A stretch of DNA of 64,000 bases from Algorimicrobium sp002414705. Lineage in GTDB: Bacteria; Bacteroidota; Bacteroidia; Flavobacteriales; Flavobacteriaceae. The stretch is taken from assembly GCA_963972425.1 (NCBI GenBank), contig CAXAUF010000009.1, positions 8,402 to 72,401 of the forward strand, in the 5' to 3' direction. Every line of letters starts with the position of its first letter. Position 1 is the first letter of the stretch. Below the pieces are notes generated by a model. The model was not told the DNA's origin. It worked only from the letters and a program-made list of their open reading frames with translations, and did no database searches. This document shows, piece after piece, positions 1-8,272 of this stretch. The translations under genes were made by a program, and so were the position numbers.

Positions 1-1486
1 CATTGTAGATTTAACAGCTGAAGATATTCAACAAGAAAACAAACTAACCAATTTAGCCACACAGTCTAATATTTTTCTTCAAACGGAAAAAGAAAACGAA
101 GCTAAAATTACCGAAACTGGTAGAGAGATTCAGTTAATTGATTACATGAAAGATCATTTAGCTAACAATCAAAGTCCAAGCGATTTAATGCCTCTTAATA
201 TTGGGATTGAAGATGGCAACATTGCTCAAGTAGCAAAACGCCATAATAGTTTGGTTCAGGAACGTGATCGTATTTTAAAGAATTCTAGCGAAATTAATCC
301 TACAGTTGTTAATTTAACCAATCAAATTAATCAATTAAAAGCAGATCTTTCACAAAGCTTAAGTAGTAAAAAATCGACTAGCCAAATCACTTATAATAGT
401 TTGGTTTCTGAAAACTCTCGGATTAATTCACAAATTTATTCTGCTCCTCAAAAAGAGCGTCAATTCAAAGATATTAAGCGCCAACAAGATATTAAAGAAT
501 CTTTATACTTATATCTACTCCAAAAACGTGAGGAATCTGCAATAACACATGGAGTATCTTCCCCAAATGCTAAAATTGTAGATAAAGCTTATGCTTCAGG
601 AAGACCTGTGGCTCCAAAATCTGCTATTATTATTTTAGCTGCATTAATTTTAGGCTTAAGTTTTCCTATTGGCATTATTTATCTCTTAACACTTATTGAT
701 ACCAAAATACATTCGTCTCAAGATATTAAGAAGGCTATTGATGTTCCATTTATTGGCGATATTCCAAAATCTAATAAACGCACGCAACTTATAAAACAAA
801 TAGATTATTCACCAAAAGCTGAAGCATTCAGGATGGTGCGTACCAATGTTGAATTTATGCTGAAAGGAGTAGAAAAACATTCAAAAGTTATTTTTGTTAC
901 ATCTACAACTAGTAAGGAAGGAAAGTCGCATACATCAATTAATTTAGCGCTTTCACTCTCCTATTCTAATAAAAAGGTCCTGCTTGTTGAAACAGATATT
1001 CGGGTTCCAAAAGCTACAAATTACTTAAACGTTAAAAACGAAATTGGTTTAACTAACTATATTAGTGATCCGAGTCTACAACTTTCTGAAGTCATTGTTC
1101 CCCTAAAAGACAACGAATATTTAGATGTCATACCTTCTGGTGTTATACCACCAAATCCAGCTGAATTATTAATGAGCAGTCGTATGCAAGAATTGTTTGA
1201 CACAGTAGACAATCTTTATGACTATATAGTAGTAGATACTGCTGCTGTAGGTTTGGTAACTGATACGTTATTAATTAGTAACCATGCTAATTTATTTATT
1301 TATGTAGTACGCGCTAATTATCTTGACAAAAGGCGTTTGCAAATAGCAGATACTATGTATCAAGAAAAACGTTTGCCAAATATGACCATCTTGTTAAATG
1401 GTGTTGATCATAAAAAATCAAATGGTTATGGCTATGGTTACGGCAAAAATCCTAACAATAAGAAATGGTGGCAACGCTCTAAATAA
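1..1486 (+). CDS. Wzc-like tyrosine kinase / polysaccharide export protein (5' end outside window)
   Basis: The frame is open from base 2, before the first ATG at 146, so the gene begins upstream and about 494 residues are visible. A coiled-coil periplasmic part is followed by a hydrophobic helix (about nt 620-700) and a cytoplasmic BY-kinase domain. I see the Walker A region EGKSHTSINLA, Walker A' VLLVETDIR and Walker B YIVVDTAAVG, and a Tyr/Gly-rich tail GYGYGYGK that fits the autophosphorylated tyrosine cluster of this family. By family knowledge it controls chain length and export of capsule or exopolysaccharide at the inner membrane. The polysaccharide locus would lie to the left. It converges on the proline dehydrogenase gene with only 2 bases between stop codons. 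Confidence 0.9.
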   Translation, partial: IVDLTAEDIQQENKLTNLATQSNIFLQTEKENEAKITETGREIQLIDYMKDHLANNQSPSDLMPLNIGIEDGNIAQVAKRHNSLVQERDRILKNSSEINPTVVNLTNQINQLKADLSQSLSSKKSTSQITYNSLVSENSRINSQIYSAPQKERQFKDIKRQQDIKESLYLYLLQKREESAITHGVSSPNAKIVDKAYASGRPVAPKSAIIILAALILGLSFPIGIIYLLTLIDTKIHSSQDIKKAIDVPFIGDIPKSNKRTQLIKQIDYSPKAEAFRMVRTNVEFMLKGVEKHSKVIFVTSTTSKEGKSHTSINLALSLSYSNKKVLLVETDIRVPKATNYLNVKNEIGLTNYISDPSLQLSEVIVPLKDNEYLDVIPSGVIPPNPAELLMSSRMQELFDTVDNLYDYIVVDTAAVGLVTDTLLISNHANLFIYVVRANYLDKRRLQIADTMYQEKRLPNMTILLNGVDHKKSNGYGYGYGKNPNNKKWWQRSK

Positions 1487-1488
1487 GC

Positions 1489-2667
1489 CTATTTAGTGGC
1501 TTTTCGCCTTGCCTTTTCCTTTTTAATAAGCATGAGTTCACGCCCTGTTTGTCCTGCAACCGATGTGTTTTCTTCTGCACGCCTAATTAAATAAGGCATC
1601 ACATCTTTTACAGGTCCAAATGGCACATATTTAGCAACATTGTAGCCTTTGTGTGCTAGGTTGAAACTTATATTATCACTCATGCCAAACAACTGACCAA
1701 ACCAAACGCGGTTATCCGTATTCTCAATGCCTTTATCTTGCATTAACTGCATAACCATATAACTACTTAATTCGTTATGTGTTCCTACAAACACCGAGAT
1801 ATCAGACAGATTATTTAGGATATATTTTGCCGCAGCATTGAAGTTTTCATCGGTTGCTAATTTACTTTCACAAATGGGTGTTGGATATCCTTTAGTAAGC
1901 GCACGTTCATGTTCTTTTTCCATATAGGCACCACGAACTATTTTATAACCCAAATAAAACCCTTCTTTTTTAGCAATTTCATGTTGGGTTTTTAAAAAAT
2001 CTAATCGATCATGTCGGTACATCTGCAACGTATTATAAACAATCGTAACATCTTTATTGTACTTACGCATCATATCAGTAACTAATTCATCAACCGCGTC
2101 TTGAATCCAACTTTCTTCCGCGTCAATTAAAATTTCTACATCTTTTTCTTTTCCTAATTTGCAAACCGCATCATAGCGCGCAACCACTCTACTCCATTCA
2201 TCCTGCTCTATTTCTGTAAGTGGTTGACCTTCATTTATTTTTTGATATAAGGCAAACCTTCCAAAACCAGTAGGTTTAAATACAGCAATAGGCATAGCTT
2301 TCCTATCATCCGAAAAACGAATAATTTTTAAGGTTTTCTCCATGGCACCATCAAAATGTGCTTCAGTTTCTTTTCCTTCAACAGAATAATCTAAAACCGA
2401 ACTCACACCTTTGGTAAACATATCATCTATTACAGGTAAACAATCGTCTTCATTGACACCACCGCAAAAATGATCAAAAACAGTCGCACGAATAATACCT
2501 TCTACAGGTAAATGCGCCTTTAAAGCAAAATGGGTAAGAGTTGTCCCCACCTTTACAAAAGTCTCATTTGATATCATATTGAATAAAAAATGCGCGCGAT
2601 TTAACTCCTTATTACTCTTTAGTTGAAAAGCAATTTCAGTGTTATCAAATATTTTTAAATGCTCCAT
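1489..2667 (-). CDS. Proline dehydrogenase (PRODH)
   Basis: This 392-residue flavoenzyme oxidises proline to pyrroline-5-carboxylate and passes electrons to the quinone pool. The barrel signatures are visible: GYKIVRGAYMEKE, FVGTHNELSSYM and the C-terminal PYLIRRAEEN, the hallmark substrate-binding RRxxEN motif. Length matches the stand-alone PRODH found in flavobacteria rather than bifunctional PutA; no P5C dehydrogenase is in the window. A -7-like box lies 18 bases upstream of the ATG. aroB is divergent. Confidence 0.92.
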   Translation of the reverse strand: MEHLKIFDNTEIAFQLKSNKELNRAHFLFNMISNETFVKVGTTLTHFALKAHLPVEGIIRATVFDHFCGGVNEDDCLPVIDDMFTKGVSSVLDYSVEGKETEAHFDGAMEKTLKIIRFSDDRKAMPIAVFKPTGFGRFALYQKINEGQPLTEIEQDEWSRVVARYDAVCKLGKEKDVEILIDAEESWIQDAVDELVTDMMRKYNKDVTIVYNTLQMYRHDRLDFLKTQHEIAKKEGFYLGYKIVRGAYMEKEHERALTKGYPTPICESKLATDENFNAAAKYILNNLSDISVFVGTHNELSSYMVMQLMQDKGIENTDNRVWFGQLFGMSDNISFNLAHKGYNVAKYVPFGPVKDVMPYLIRRAEENTSVAGQTGRELMLIKKEKARRKATK

Positions 2668-2684
2668 ACTTATTGAAAATTAAG

Positions 2685-2692
2685 CAAAGATA
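2685..2692 (-). promoter_or_regulatory. Bacteroidota-type -7 box for proline dehydrogenase
   Basis: On the minus strand the sequence reads TATCTTTG, matching TAnnTTTG, followed by C, 17 bases before the PRODH start. No clear -33 TTTG is seen at the expected spacing, so this is a half-supported promoter. Confidence 0.4.
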
Positions 2693-2761
2693 ATTATCAT
2701 TCAGCTACTTTTTTATAAAAAAAACACCTTATTTTACCTTTTATTTTTTCTAGTAATTATT

Positions 2762-3820
2762 ATGAAATCTATACAAACACAATATTATCCAATTCACTTT
2801 AATTCAAATTGTTACACAGCTTTAAATGCGCATTTAAAACTAGCAAACTATTCAACTATATTTATTTTAGTAGATGAAAACACACACAATATGTGTTTAC
2901 CCAAGTTTTTACAGGCTGTAGAAACAACTTGTACAATTGAAATTATAGAAATAGAATCTGGCGAAGAAAACAAAACTATTGAAACTTGTACTGGTGTTTG
3001 GAATGTACTTTCAGAATTAGGAGCCGACCGAAAAAGCCTTATCCTAAATTTAGGAGGTGGTGTTGTAACCGATTTAGGAGGTTTTGTAGCTTCTACATTT
3101 AAACGTGGTATTAACTACATAAATGTTCCAACCTCTTTATTAGCCATGGTTGATGCTTCTATAGGTGGAAAAACTGGTGTAGATTTAGGGCATTTAAAAA
3201 ATCAGATTGGTGTTATTAATTCTGGTGAAATGGTACTAATTGATACCAGTTTTTTAGAAACTCTTCCAGAAAACCAAGTGCGATCTGGATTGGCTGAAAT
3301 GCTTAAACATGGTTTAATTTACAATCGTGAGTATTGGAATAAATTTACTACAAATGACGCTTTAAATTATGATGAATTAATTTATGAATCGGTAGTAATC
3401 AAAAATAACATTGTTACCCAAGATCCGTTAGAGGAAAACTTACGGAAAACGCTAAACTACGGTCACACGTTAGGTCATGCTATTGAATCCTACTTTTTAA
3501 GCCACCCAGAAAAAGAGACGCTTTTACATGGTGAAGCAGTTGCAATAGGCATGATACTAGCCAATTATATTTCAACAGAATTGACTGGATTTTCTAAAGT
3601 AGAAAACGACACTATAAAAACTATAATTAAAACTATTTTTGGCGAAGTCACTGTGCTTCCCTCCGATTATGAACCAATAATTGAACTTCTCAAATACGAT
3701 AAGAAAAACGAGCATGGCAACATTAATTTTGTGCTTCTAGAGGACATGGGGAAACCAAAAGTTAATTGTCAAGTTAGTAATGACATCATCATTAAAGCAT
3801 TTGAATATTACAAAGCATAA
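2762..3820 (+). CDS. aroB: 3-dehydroquinate synthase
   Basis: The second enzyme of the shikimate pathway converts DAHP to 3-dehydroquinate using NAD and a divalent metal. The 352-residue protein has the NAD-binding LNLGGGVVTDLGGF, the PTSLLAMVDASIGGKTG block, LAEMLKHGLI, and the metal ligands in TLNYGHTLGHAIE and LLHGEAVAIGM. Length is normal. It starts at an ATG 94 bases from the divergent PRODH start. aroC of the same pathway is 31 kb away, so the pathway is not an operon here. It converges on the DinB gene with a 4-base gap. Confidence 0.95.
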   Translation: MKSIQTQYYPIHFNSNCYTALNAHLKLANYSTIFILVDENTHNMCLPKFLQAVETTCTIEIIEIESGEENKTIETCTGVWNVLSELGADRKSLILNLGGGVVTDLGGFVASTFKRGINYINVPTSLLAMVDASIGGKTGVDLGHLKNQIGVINSGEMVLIDTSFLETLPENQVRSGLAEMLKHGLIYNREYWNKFTTNDALNYDELIYESVVIKNNIVTQDPLEENLRKTLNYGHTLGHAIESYFLSHPEKETLLHGEAVAIGMILANYISTELTGFSKVENDTIKTIIKTIFGEVTVLPSDYEPIIELLKYDKKNEHGNINFVLLEDMGKPKVNCQVSNDIIIKAFEYYKA

Positions 3821-3824
3821 TTAA

Positions 3825-4340
3825 TTACAAATAGCGTTCTTTTATAACATCTATATGATGCTTTTCATGTCCAATTAGAATAAAACCAACAGCACGGACA
3901 GACATTTCAGCGTTACTAGCCACACCAATCTGTTCTAACATTTTTTTGGTAAAACTGCTAAATAATGCAATGCTAGATTCGCGTAAATCTAAATAATCAT
4001 TTAATAATTGTTCTCGCGTGCGTCTATTTGCAACGCTTGCCAAGACATAGTCATCTTGCTCAAAACCTGGCAAAGGTGTTTTATCTTGACGCGCAAAACG
4101 CAATGCACGATATACAAAAACATGTTCTGTATCTATTAGGTGTTGCAAAATTTCTTTAATAGTCCATTTACCTTCAGCATAACGATATTCTAATTTATCT
4201 TCTGGTATAGACTCAAAAAAAGCTTTCGTATTTAACATACTTTGCTCCAAACCAATTAACAAACTTAATTCCCCTCCTTTTTTAACGTAATTAGCATAAA
4301 AGGATGCGTATTCTGTATCAGGTATTTCTTTTGCAAACAT
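3825..4340 (-). CDS. DinB family protein
   Basis: This 171-residue four-helix-bundle protein carries the spaced histidines of DinB/YfiT-like metal-dependent proteins: LQHLIDTEHVF near residue 65 and IGHEKHHIDVIKERYL at the C terminus. Family members include bacillithiol S-transferases (BstA) and mycothiol-dependent enzymes. Since the window also encodes BshA, a thiol-linked role is possible, but substrate cannot be read from the sequence. Confidence 0.8.
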   Translation of the reverse strand: MFAKEIPDTEYASFYANYVKKGGELSLLIGLEQSMLNTKAFFESIPEDKLEYRYAEGKWTIKEILQHLIDTEHVFVYRALRFARQDKTPLPGFEQDDYVLASVANRRTREQLLNDYLDLRESSIALFSSFTKKMLEQIGVASNAEMSVRAVGFILIGHEKHHIDVIKERYL

Positions 4341-4361
4341 AAATTTTTATTTAAAAGTACT

Positions 4362-4388
4362 AAAAAAAGCGCTTCTATCAAGAAGCGC
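4362..4388 (-). terminator. Rho-independent terminator after the Lrp-type regulator
   Basis: On the minus strand an 8-bp perfect stem (GCGCTTCT / AGAAGCGC, 4-base loop) is followed by seven T residues. It lies 28 bases past the regulator's stop codon and before the DinB start. Confidence 0.85.
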
Positions 4389-4416
4389 CTCTAGTTTTTA
4401 ACTTTTCGTGAAAAGC

Positions 4417-4896
4417 TTACATATTATTAAAAATGGAATGCATTAAACGTTTTTTATCGTTTAAACTTTCCTCAAGTGATATCATGGTTTCGGTTCGGTA
4501 AACTCCTTCAATATCATCAATCATAAAAATAACATCTTTAGCATGCTCCGTATTTTTAGCGCGTATTTTACAAAACACATTAAACTTACCTGTTGTAATA
4601 TGAGCAACTGTAACATAAGGAATTTCGTTAATGCGCTCTAATACAAATTTGGTTTGCGATGTTTTTTGAAGAAAAACGCCAACATACGCAATAAATGCAT
4701 ATCCCAATTTCTTATAATCCAATGTTAAGGATGACCCTTTAATAATACCAGCTTCTTCCATTTTTTTTACACGAACATGAACTGTTCCAGCTGAAATAAC
4801 TAATTTTTTTGCAATATCCGTGAAAGGAACACGTGTGTTATCAATCAACATATCAAGGATTTGATGATCTATATCGTCTAATTTAAATTTTGCCAT
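4417..4896 (-). CDS. Lrp/AsnC family transcriptional regulator
   Basis: The protein has an N-terminal winged HTH (IDHQILDMLIDNTRVPFTDI) and a C-terminal RAM/AsnC ligand-binding domain, total 159 residues, the standard Lrp size. I use the ATG at 4896 (MAKFKLDDID) rather than an upstream start at 4935, because homologues begin there and because a -7-like box (4922-4929) falls inside the longer version. Such proteins bind amino acids and regulate their metabolism. It lies just downstream of the M14 carboxypeptidase gene on the same strand (about 65 bases), and a strong terminator follows it. Confidence 0.9.
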   Translation of the reverse strand: MAKFKLDDIDHQILDMLIDNTRVPFTDIAKKLVISAGTVHVRVKKMEEAGIIKGSSLTLDYKKLGYAFIAYVGVFLQKTSQTKFVLERINEIPYVTVAHITTGKFNVFCKIRAKNTEHAKDVIFMIDDIEGVYRTETMISLEESLNDKKRLMHSIFNNM

Positions 4897-4921
4897 TATT
4901 TTGATTTCTTTAAATAAAACA

Positions 4922-4929
4922 CAAAAATA
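4922..4929 (-). promoter_or_regulatory. Putative -7 box for the Lrp-type regulator
   Basis: The minus strand reads TATTTTTG (TAnnTTTG), placing a transcription start some 15-20 bases before the ATG at 4896. A TTTG lies upstream but at longer than usual spacing (26 bases), so support is partial. Confidence 0.35.
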
Positions 4930-4961
4930 AGACAATAATTTTAAATTATCCCTATCAAAAA

Positions 4962-6101
4962 TTAAGATTCAGGCAGTAATAATGAATATTTTTCATTATT
5001 TATGATAACGAAATCGTTATCGCTTCCTAGTTGCAAAGGCGAATGATTGACATTTAAAACCTTAAAATGATTAGCGTCATATTCTTTATGACCAAAAAAA
5101 CCATCTAGCCTCTCAATTTTTTCAATTTTTGGCACAAAATGAATTGTATTATCTATCAATCTTTCCTGATACAGAATACCAATATCCAAAATGAAACCTT
5201 CATGCGAAGCGTTTCTTATTATTATATCCAAAAAACTTATACCATTTCGAGGTATTTGAAGATAATCCTGATACCCTTTTCCTGTTAATTCTTTTTCCGA
5301 AATAACATTAAAAGCCCTCATTAGAGCTTTATATATAAGTGCTCGTGTTATTTCTCGACTGTAATCGTTAGGGTAATGACCAGCCTCAAATAACACCGTT
5401 GCTACTCCTAAACTCTGAAAGGTATCGCCAACACAGTTAATATTATAACCATCATCGTATAATGCGATTTGATTTGGTATATATTCCTGTAAATCATTAT
5501 AAATTTCAGCAATAAGCTCCATGGCTATTTTTCGTGTTTTAGTAATAGTTCGTTCCGTATTTTCGGAAGGAGACAAAAACGATACGGTTGCAGATTTTGA
5601 AGTATTTTCAACACTATAAATTGTACGTTGACCATGCAGGTTGAAACAAAAATCTGGTTTAAATCTATCAAAGCAATCACGTAACACATTACTTTCTGGT
5701 TGAGTTAATGCTTGTGCATCACGATTTAAATCTACGTGATTAGCATTAAATCGCGTGTAAACTTCTGCTCCATCTGGATTTAAAATAGGAATTATCAAAA
5801 AAGTGCATGCTTCTAAAATTGCATCTTGATTTTTAAATGTGTTTAAAACATCAAAAAGAGCTTTGGTAGTTGTAGATTCATTTCCGTGCATTTGAGACCA
5901 AATCAAAATGCGTTTTTTTCCAGTTCCTAATTTTACAGAATAGATAATTCGCTTTTCAACCGACATTCCTTCAGCCGAAACCGAAGCGTTTTTTGGTAAG
6001 TTTTTAAGCAACGGTTCAATCATAGAATTGGTAATATACCGTCCAGATAATTGGGTTTCTTTATAAGGATTTAATGCTGTTTCTAAAGCGTTCTGATACA
6101 T
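4962..6101 (-). CDS. M14 family zinc carboxypeptidase
   Basis: A 379-residue protein with the M14 metallopeptidase layout: zinc ligands in MHGNES (about residues 72-75), the substrate-binding HVDLNRD segment, a further His in FNLHGQ, and the catalytic Glu in TVLFEAGHY. No signal peptide is seen, so it is probably cytoplasmic, perhaps trimming peptides or peptidoglycan-derived peptides. It is divergent from an XRE regulator across 293 bases that hold two identical palindromes, and is followed by an Lrp-type regulator, so it may be controlled by either. Confidence 0.85.
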   Translation of the reverse strand: MYQNALETALNPYKETQLSGRYITNSMIEPLLKNLPKNASVSAEGMSVEKRIIYSVKLGTGKKRILIWSQMHGNESTTTKALFDVLNTFKNQDAILEACTFLIIPILNPDGAEVYTRFNANHVDLNRDAQALTQPESNVLRDCFDRFKPDFCFNLHGQRTIYSVENTSKSATVSFLSPSENTERTITKTRKIAMELIAEIYNDLQEYIPNQIALYDDGYNINCVGDTFQSLGVATVLFEAGHYPNDYSREITRALIYKALMRAFNVISEKELTGKGYQDYLQIPRNGISFLDIIIRNASHEGFILDIGILYQERLIDNTIHFVPKIEKIERLDGFFGHKEYDANHFKVLNVNHSPLQLGSDNDFVIINNEKYSLLLPES

Positions 6102-6120
6102 CTGTAAATTTGTTATGTTA

Positions 6121-6128
6121 CAAAGGTA
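6121..6128 (-). promoter_or_regulatory. -7 box for the M14 carboxypeptidase
   Basis: The minus strand reads TACCTTTG 20 bases before the start codon, a perfect TAnnTTTG. The palindrome at 6141-6154 lies just upstream, where the -33 region would be. Confidence 0.5.
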
Positions 6129-6140
6129 AACAATTACTTA

Positions 6141-6154
6141 TTTACATTTGTAAA
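6141..6154. promoter_or_regulatory. Palindromic operator candidate, copy 1
   Basis: The sequence TTTACATTTGTAAA is an inverted repeat with 6-base arms (TTTACA/TGTAAA). An identical copy occurs at 6354-6367. This copy sits at about -20 to -33 of the carboxypeptidase promoter, a position where a repressor could block RNA polymerase. Confidence 0.55.
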
Positions 6155-6332
6155 CATTAGAAAATAGGGAATTGTTTAATAATGTATACAATTAGCCTAA
6201 CGAATCAGTATGTTTATGTATATAAAAACAAGCTTATTTAATAATTGGTATCAAATAATTGTATTTCAGTATTTTAAACACACCTAACGAAAGCTATACA
6301 TTAATATTACAGACGATAATACTAGAATTATA

Positions 6333-6363
6333 TTGGGTATGACGCAAATAATATTTACATTTG
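6333..6363 (+). promoter_or_regulatory. Promoter of the XRE regulator
   Basis: TTG at 6333-6335 and TACATTTG at 6356-6363 with a 20-base spacer match the Bacteroidota promoter pattern. The expected transcription start is about 25 bases before the ATG at 6395. The -7 box is embedded in the second palindrome, which suggests autoregulation. Confidence 0.55.
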
Positions 6364-6367
6364 TAAA
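6354..6367. promoter_or_regulatory. Palindromic operator candidate, copy 2
   Basis: This is the second exact copy of TTTACATTTGTAAA, overlapping the -7 box of the divergent XRE gene. Two exact 14-base copies in a 293-base divergent region next to an HTH gene fit operators for that HTH protein; binding is inferred. Confidence 0.55.
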
Positions 6368-6394
6368 AGTAATTTACAGCAGCAACAGTTTACA

Positions 6395-6802
6395 ATGATA
6401 AACAGCTCCGAATTTTCAAAACGTCTAGAAAAAGTCATCAAATTTCATGATGAAACCGCCTCCTCTTTTGCTGAAAAAGTAGGTGTGCAACGCTCGAGCA
6501 TTTCACATATTTTGTCTGGCAGAAATAAACCAAGTTTGGATTTTGTTATGAAAGTTTTAGAAGCTTTTCCAGATGTAGAATTATATTGGTTGCTAAATGG
6601 CAAAGGAACGTTTCCAAAATCTGAAGCGAAATCTGCAACTCCTCCAACATCAAATACAAATCAAGAGAAACTTGAATCAATTGAAAAACCGACTAGACAG
6701 CTTTCAGAGAGTTTAAAATCATTTCCAATTAATCACAACAAAGAAATTGATAGAATTGTAATTTTCTTTAAAGATGGAACATTTCAAAACTTCAATAATT
6801 AA
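6395..6802 (+). CDS. XRE-family helix-turn-helix regulator
   Basis: A 135-residue protein with an N-terminal lambda-repressor-like HTH (about residues 8-65, including SFAEKVGVQRSSISHILSGR) and a C-terminal tail ending IDRIVIFFKDGTF, a tail I associate with flavobacterial regulators of this type. Between them is a Ser/Thr/Pro-rich linker. There is no peptidase S24 domain. It is probably a small local repressor acting on the divergent region, where the two palindromes overlap its own promoter and the -33 region of the carboxypeptidase gene. Confidence 0.85.
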   Translation: MINSSEFSKRLEKVIKFHDETASSFAEKVGVQRSSISHILSGRNKPSLDFVMKVLEAFPDVELYWLLNGKGTFPKSEAKSATPPTSNTNQEKLESIEKPTRQLSESLKSFPINHNKEIDRIVIFFKDGTFQNFNN

Positions 6803-6889
6803 AAAAGTATTTGTTCTTTTTCAAATAAATCATTCTCAAGACCTGTGGCATTATCATAATGTTTCTTAATTTTGTTGTAAACCCGAATT

Positions 6890-7258
6890 ATGAAACCCAT
6901 TACATGCCTTTTATTCGTTCTTTTTGTTAGTTGTTATCAGGTAGAACGTCAGTGTTCAGATTATCAGACTGGCACATACACAAGCAGTATAACTATAAAT
7001 GACTCTACCTATCATTCTGTTTTTACAAGAACCAGAGATTTGCAAGTAGAAACTTATCAAGGTCATGTAGACTCTACAACTGTGCGATGGATAAATGATT
7101 GTGAAGTTGTTTTTAGAACGATAAATCCTAAAAACATGCAGGAACGAAAGGATATTCACCTTAAAATATTAACAACAACCGATTCTACTTATAATTTTGA
7201 ATATTCGTATGTTGGTGAAAAAATAAAACAAAAAGGAACCGCAAAACGCATAAATTAA
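6890..7258 (+). CDS. Small predicted lipoprotein of unknown function
   Basis: The 122-residue product starts with a short hydrophobic segment ending in a lipobox-like FVSC (Cys about residue 15), so the mature protein is likely a lipidated periplasmic protein of about 107 residues. The rest is beta-rich and has no motif I recognise. Related short flavobacterial proteins are sometimes misnamed DNA topoisomerase IV in databases; nothing here supports that. Its stop is 1 base from the terC start, so the two are co-transcribed. Confidence 0.7.
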   Translation: MKPITCLLFVLFVSCYQVERQCSDYQTGTYTSSITINDSTYHSVFTRTRDLQVETYQGHVDSTTVRWINDCEVVFRTINPKNMQERKDIHLKILTTTDSTYNFEYSYVGEKIKQKGTAKRIN

Positions 7259-7259
7259 C

Positions 7260-8054
7260 ATGTTAGACTTCCTATTTACTAGCGATGCCATCATGGCATT
7301 ATTAACCTTAACGTTTCTGGAAATTATTCTTGGAATAGATAATATTGTTTTTATATCTATTGCAGCAAACAAACTACCCGAAAATCAACGTTCTAAAGCA
7401 ACAAACATTGGTTTACTTTTAGCAATGATACAACGTATTATTCTGTTGTTTTTTGTTAGCTTTCTTGTAGGTCTTTCAGAACCTTTCTACACCATAGAAG
7501 CCAATTGGCTTTCAGTTGGCATTAGCTGGCAAGCTATTATTTTATTTGGTGGTGGTTTATTTTTAATTTACAAAAGCACCTCTGAAATTCGTGAAAAAGT
7601 TGAAGACCCAAGTCATGATGAAGATGAAGTTAAAAGCAAAAAAATTAAATCGCTTGGACAAGCCGTTGTGCAAATCATAATAATTGATTTTATATTTTCA
7701 ATAGATTCTATTTTAACTGCTGTTGGTATGACGAATGGCTTACATGAAAACCATAATTATACATTGGTATTAATGATAATTGCTGTCATGATTTCAATAG
7801 GCATTATGATTGGATTTGCTAATCCTATCCGAAAATTTATTGACACACATCCAAGTGTGCAATTACTTGGTTTAGCATTCTTAATATTGATTGGTTTTAT
7901 GCTAATTACTGAAGCCGCACATTTATCTCACACTGAATTTTTTGGTAAAACGGTTGGCGCTATTCCTAAAGGTTATTTGTATTTTGCTATTGCTTTCTCC
8001 TTATTTGTGGAGTTTTTAAACTTTCGGATTACAAAGAAGAAAAAGAAAAAATAA
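7260..8054 (+). CDS. TerC family integral membrane protein
   Basis: The 264-residue protein has about seven hydrophobic helices and the TerC signatures FLEIILGIDNIVFISI near the N terminus and IIIDFIFSIDSILTAVG in the middle, each with the conserved membrane-embedded acidic residues. TerC/Alx proteins are linked to manganese efflux and to metalation of exported enzymes. It has a charged loop (about residues 113-130) and a lysine-rich C terminus. It directly follows the lipoprotein gene. Confidence 0.92.
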   Translation: MLDFLFTSDAIMALLTLTFLEIILGIDNIVFISIAANKLPENQRSKATNIGLLLAMIQRIILLFFVSFLVGLSEPFYTIEANWLSVGISWQAIILFGGGLFLIYKSTSEIREKVEDPSHDEDEVKSKKIKSLGQAVVQIIIIDFIFSIDSILTAVGMTNGLHENHNYTLVLMIIAVMISIGIMIGFANPIRKFIDTHPSVQLLGLAFLILIGFMLITEAAHLSHTEFFGKTVGAIPKGYLYFAIAFSLFVEFLNFRITKKKKKK

Positions 8055-8106
8055 TTTACAGTACGTTTCTAATTTCAAAAAAAAATCCTGAACAAATGTC
8101 TACGTT

Positions 8107-8265
8107 ATGAAAAAAGTAAGTCCAAAAGTTTTATATCTTATATCTACGGGTTTAATTTTAACCTCTATTTTCTTCAAGGAACACACACCTCTGCTCTACT
8201 ATACATGTATAATTGGTGGACTTTTAGCGTTTCTTATTGCAGCCTCGTCCTATTTTAGAAACTAG
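8107..8265 (+). CDS. Small membrane protein, 52 residues
   Basis: A short frame from ATG 8107 to TAG 8265 encodes MKKVSPKVLYLISTGLILTS, a charged break (FKEHTP), and a second hydrophobic segment rich in Gly/Leu/Ile ending in SSYFRN. Two short transmembrane helices with basic ends are consistent with a real small membrane protein. It lies 52 bases after terC on the same strand and stops 7 bases before the end of convergent parC. Function unknown. Confidence 0.6.
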   Translation: MKKVSPKVLYLISTGLILTSIFFKEHTPLLYYTCIIGGLLAFLIAASSYFRN

Positions 8266-8272
8266 CTATTTA

